From: Qipengyuania spongiae
GTDB taxonomy: Bacteria > Pseudomonadota > Alphaproteobacteria > Sphingomonadales > Sphingomonadaceae
Direction of reading: 5' to 3'
Length of the DNA: 64,000 bases
NCBI RefSeq assembly: GCF_026168555.1
Contig: NZ_CP092471.1
Location: forward strand, 1,064,501 to 1,128,500
The translations under genes were made by a program, and so were the position numbers. Below are positions 62,595 through 64,000 of the stretch, piece after piece (the stretch's first letter is position 1; every line of letters begins with the position of its first letter). Below the pieces are notes generated by a model. The model saw nothing but the letters and a program-made list of their open reading frames with translations. It searched no databases and was not told the DNA's origin.

Positions 62595-64000
62595 TTACTG
62601 AGCCATTTCGCGCACTTCGACAGGCAGGCCGAGCTGTTCGAGCTGCGGACGCACGACGCTGGCATCGCCGACCACGACCCAGACGAAGCGGTCGCTGTCG
62701 ATCGCCGCGCGGACGGCGGTGTCGAGGCTCTGCGCCGTCTGCGCGCGATAGCGGGCGGCGAGCGTCTCCTGGTAATTGTCGGGTCGGCCGTAAAGCGCGT
62801 TGCTCTGCATCGCGTTCAGCACCGCGCTCGAGGTTTCGAACTGGCCCGGCAACTCCCCGATCTGCGCGGTGACGATGCGGTTGCGTTCTGCCTCGGTGAC
62901 GCCGCTCGTGTCGAGGAATTCGCCGGTCTCGCGGATCAGTTCGCCCAGCGCGTCGCCGGTGCGGTCGGCCTGAACTGGCGCGGAGACGAGATAGCCGACC
63001 GCATTTTCCAGTGTCTGCGGCGCGCCGCGCACACCGTAGCTCCAGCCCTTCGTCTCGCGAAGGTTCATGTTGAGCCGGGCGAGGAAATTGCCGCCCAGGG
63101 CATTGTTCGCGTTGAGGAAATCGACATAGGTCTCGTCCCGCGCATCGGCCGGGGTCCGCTGGCCGCCGAGAATGAAGCTCTGCGGCGAATTGGGCCGGTT
63201 GATCAGTACGATCCGGCTCGATTCGGGCATGGCCGCCATCTCGCCAAAGCTCTTGGTGCCCTTCGCCACCGAAGGCGCGCGCCAGTCGCCGAAGACGCCG
63301 TTGAGCGTGGAGACGATCTCGTTCAGCGGGCGGTCGGAGACGACGAAGACCTGGCCGTTGTCCGGACGGATCCAGCGATCCTTGAAGCCGGTGATGTCGG
63401 CGCGAGTGATCGAGCGGACGGATTCGACGGTGCCGCTGCCGGGGCCGCCATAGGGGCTGTCCTCACCATATACGATCGGCGCAAGCGTGCGGGCGGCGAC
63501 CGCTTGCGGAGTGCGCAGTTCCTGCTCGATCCCGGTGATCTGCTGCGCGCGCACGCGCTCGATTTCTTCCGGAGCGAAGGCCGGGTTGCGGATGACGTCA
63601 TTCAACAGTTCGAGCGAAGGCGTAAGATTGGCAGACAGGGCTGAGAGGGTGAAGCTGGAACGGTCCGAACCGCCGCCGGTCGAGATGTTGGCGCCCAGAC
63701 GCTCGCGCGCTTCGGCGATTTCCTGCGAGCTGAGCGTGGTCGTGCCTTCGTCGAACAGACCCAGTGCCAGCGCTTCGAGGCCGCGCTTGTCGCGCGGATC
63801 GGCGGCGGAGCCGGCGTCGAACGACATCGTCACATAGGTCGCCGGAACCGTCTCGCGCTGCGCGTAGTTGAGGCGCATTCCGTTGGCGAGCTGGACGTGC
63901 TGCACGTCGGGGAAGTCGAGTTCGGCGGTGGTGTTGATCGACGGCTTGGGCCGTTCCTTGGTCACCGTCACCTGCTGCTGGGCGGCGGCTTCCTCGGCAG
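62595..64000 (-). CDS. M16-family zinc peptidase, C-terminal part
   Basis: The visible 468 residues are the second half of a tandem M16 protein; the frame stays open to the window edge, so the start is outside. The region has VQLANGMRLNYAQRETVPATYVTMSFDAGSA and the GLEALALGLFDEGTTTLS segment, where the HxxEH zinc motif of active halves is absent, as expected for the non-catalytic half. The C-terminal half-domain contains LNMNLRETKGWSYGV, the M16 RxY-type region. The catalytic half should lie upstream. Confidence 0.9.
   Translation of the reverse strand, partial: AEEAAAQQQVTVTKERPKPSINTTAELDFPDVQHVQLANGMRLNYAQRETVPATYVTMSFDAGSAADPRDKRGLEALALGLFDEGTTTLSSQEIAEARERLGANISTGGGSDRSSFTLSALSANLTPSLELLNDVIRNPAFAPEEIERVRAQQITGIEQELRTPQAVAARTLAPIVYGEDSPYGGPGSGTVESVRSITRADITGFKDRWIRPDNGQVFVVSDRPLNEIVSTLNGVFGDWRAPSVAKGTKSFGEMAAMPESSRIVLINRPNSPQSFILGGQRTPADARDETYVDFLNANNALGGNFLARLNMNLRETKGWSYGVRGAPQTLENAVGYLVSAPVQADRTGDALGELIRETGEFLDTSGVTEAERNRIVTAQIGELPGQFETSSAVLNAMQSNALYGRPDNYQETLAARYRAQTAQSLDTAVRAAIDSDRFVWVVVGDASVVRPQLEQLGLPVEVREMAQ

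Noticed and set aside
1-64000. CRISPR arrays, insertion sequences or prophage genes
   Set aside because: No regularly spaced repeats, transposases, integrases or phage structural genes were found.

Overview
The window is a 64 kb piece of a G+C-rich alphaproteobacterial chromosome. It most likely comes from the Sphingomonadales, probably an Erythrobacteraceae member. The pointers are the NDUFA12 / DUF2155 / aat block, an ATP12 chaperone, an STAS-type Mla operon, HWE-family kinases, a TorF-type porin, an S46 peptidase and gene pairs joined by ATGA or GTGA overlaps. Most of it is dense core genome. I see no prophage, insertion sequence, integrase or CRISPR array. The species assignment is inference.

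Layout. 0-7 kb: the end of manC and manA (GDP-mannose supply) meet, tail to tail, a heme oxygenase-bacteriophytochrome pair; then a small PHA-region protein with an XpaC/TelA pair. 7-20 kb: a DUF389 membrane protein, an orphan fatty acyl-AMP ligase, recX, a DUF192 lipoprotein, NDUFA12, a DUF2155 lipoprotein, aat, tRNA-Trp, an ABC ATPase with a permease-M1 peptidase fusion, and a TonB-dependent receptor. 20-30 kb: a Baeyer-Villiger-type monooxygenase, a CinA-like protein, a polysaccharide deacetylase, then secE-nusG-(HWE kinase-receiver)-rplK-rplA on the minus strand and an alanine/glycine symporter. 30-42 kb: envelope and polysaccharide genes (GT87, UDP-sugar dehydrogenase, an NfrB/NfrA-like pair), a metallophosphatase, a TorF porin gene broken by an amber codon, nhaA, TauE/SafE with a TIGR02186 partner, and a HerA-like ATPase. 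42-53 kb: queE-valS, a four-gene Mla lipid-transport operon, and a six-gene overlapping operon ending in the ATP12 chaperone. 53-64 kb: rpsU, an FKBP isomerase, gatC-gatA-small membrane ORF-gatB-lipoprotein-trmL, an S46 peptidase, a small unknown protein and the C-terminal half of an M16 peptidase.

Themes. Two HWE-type sensor kinases appear, one light-sensing and carrying a receiver with a FATGUY-like motif; in this group such kinases commonly feed the general stress response. Several genes serve the cell surface: GDP-mannose and UDP-uronate supply, a compact NfrB/NfrA-like glycan module, Mla transport and a TonB receptor. The points most worth a second look are the kinase-receiver pair inside the nusG-rplK cluster and the paired palindromes before rplK, the TorF nonsense codon, the low-G+C insert in valS, the reduced NfrB/NfrA pair, and two unlisted small proteins (30166-30315 and 56428-56568).
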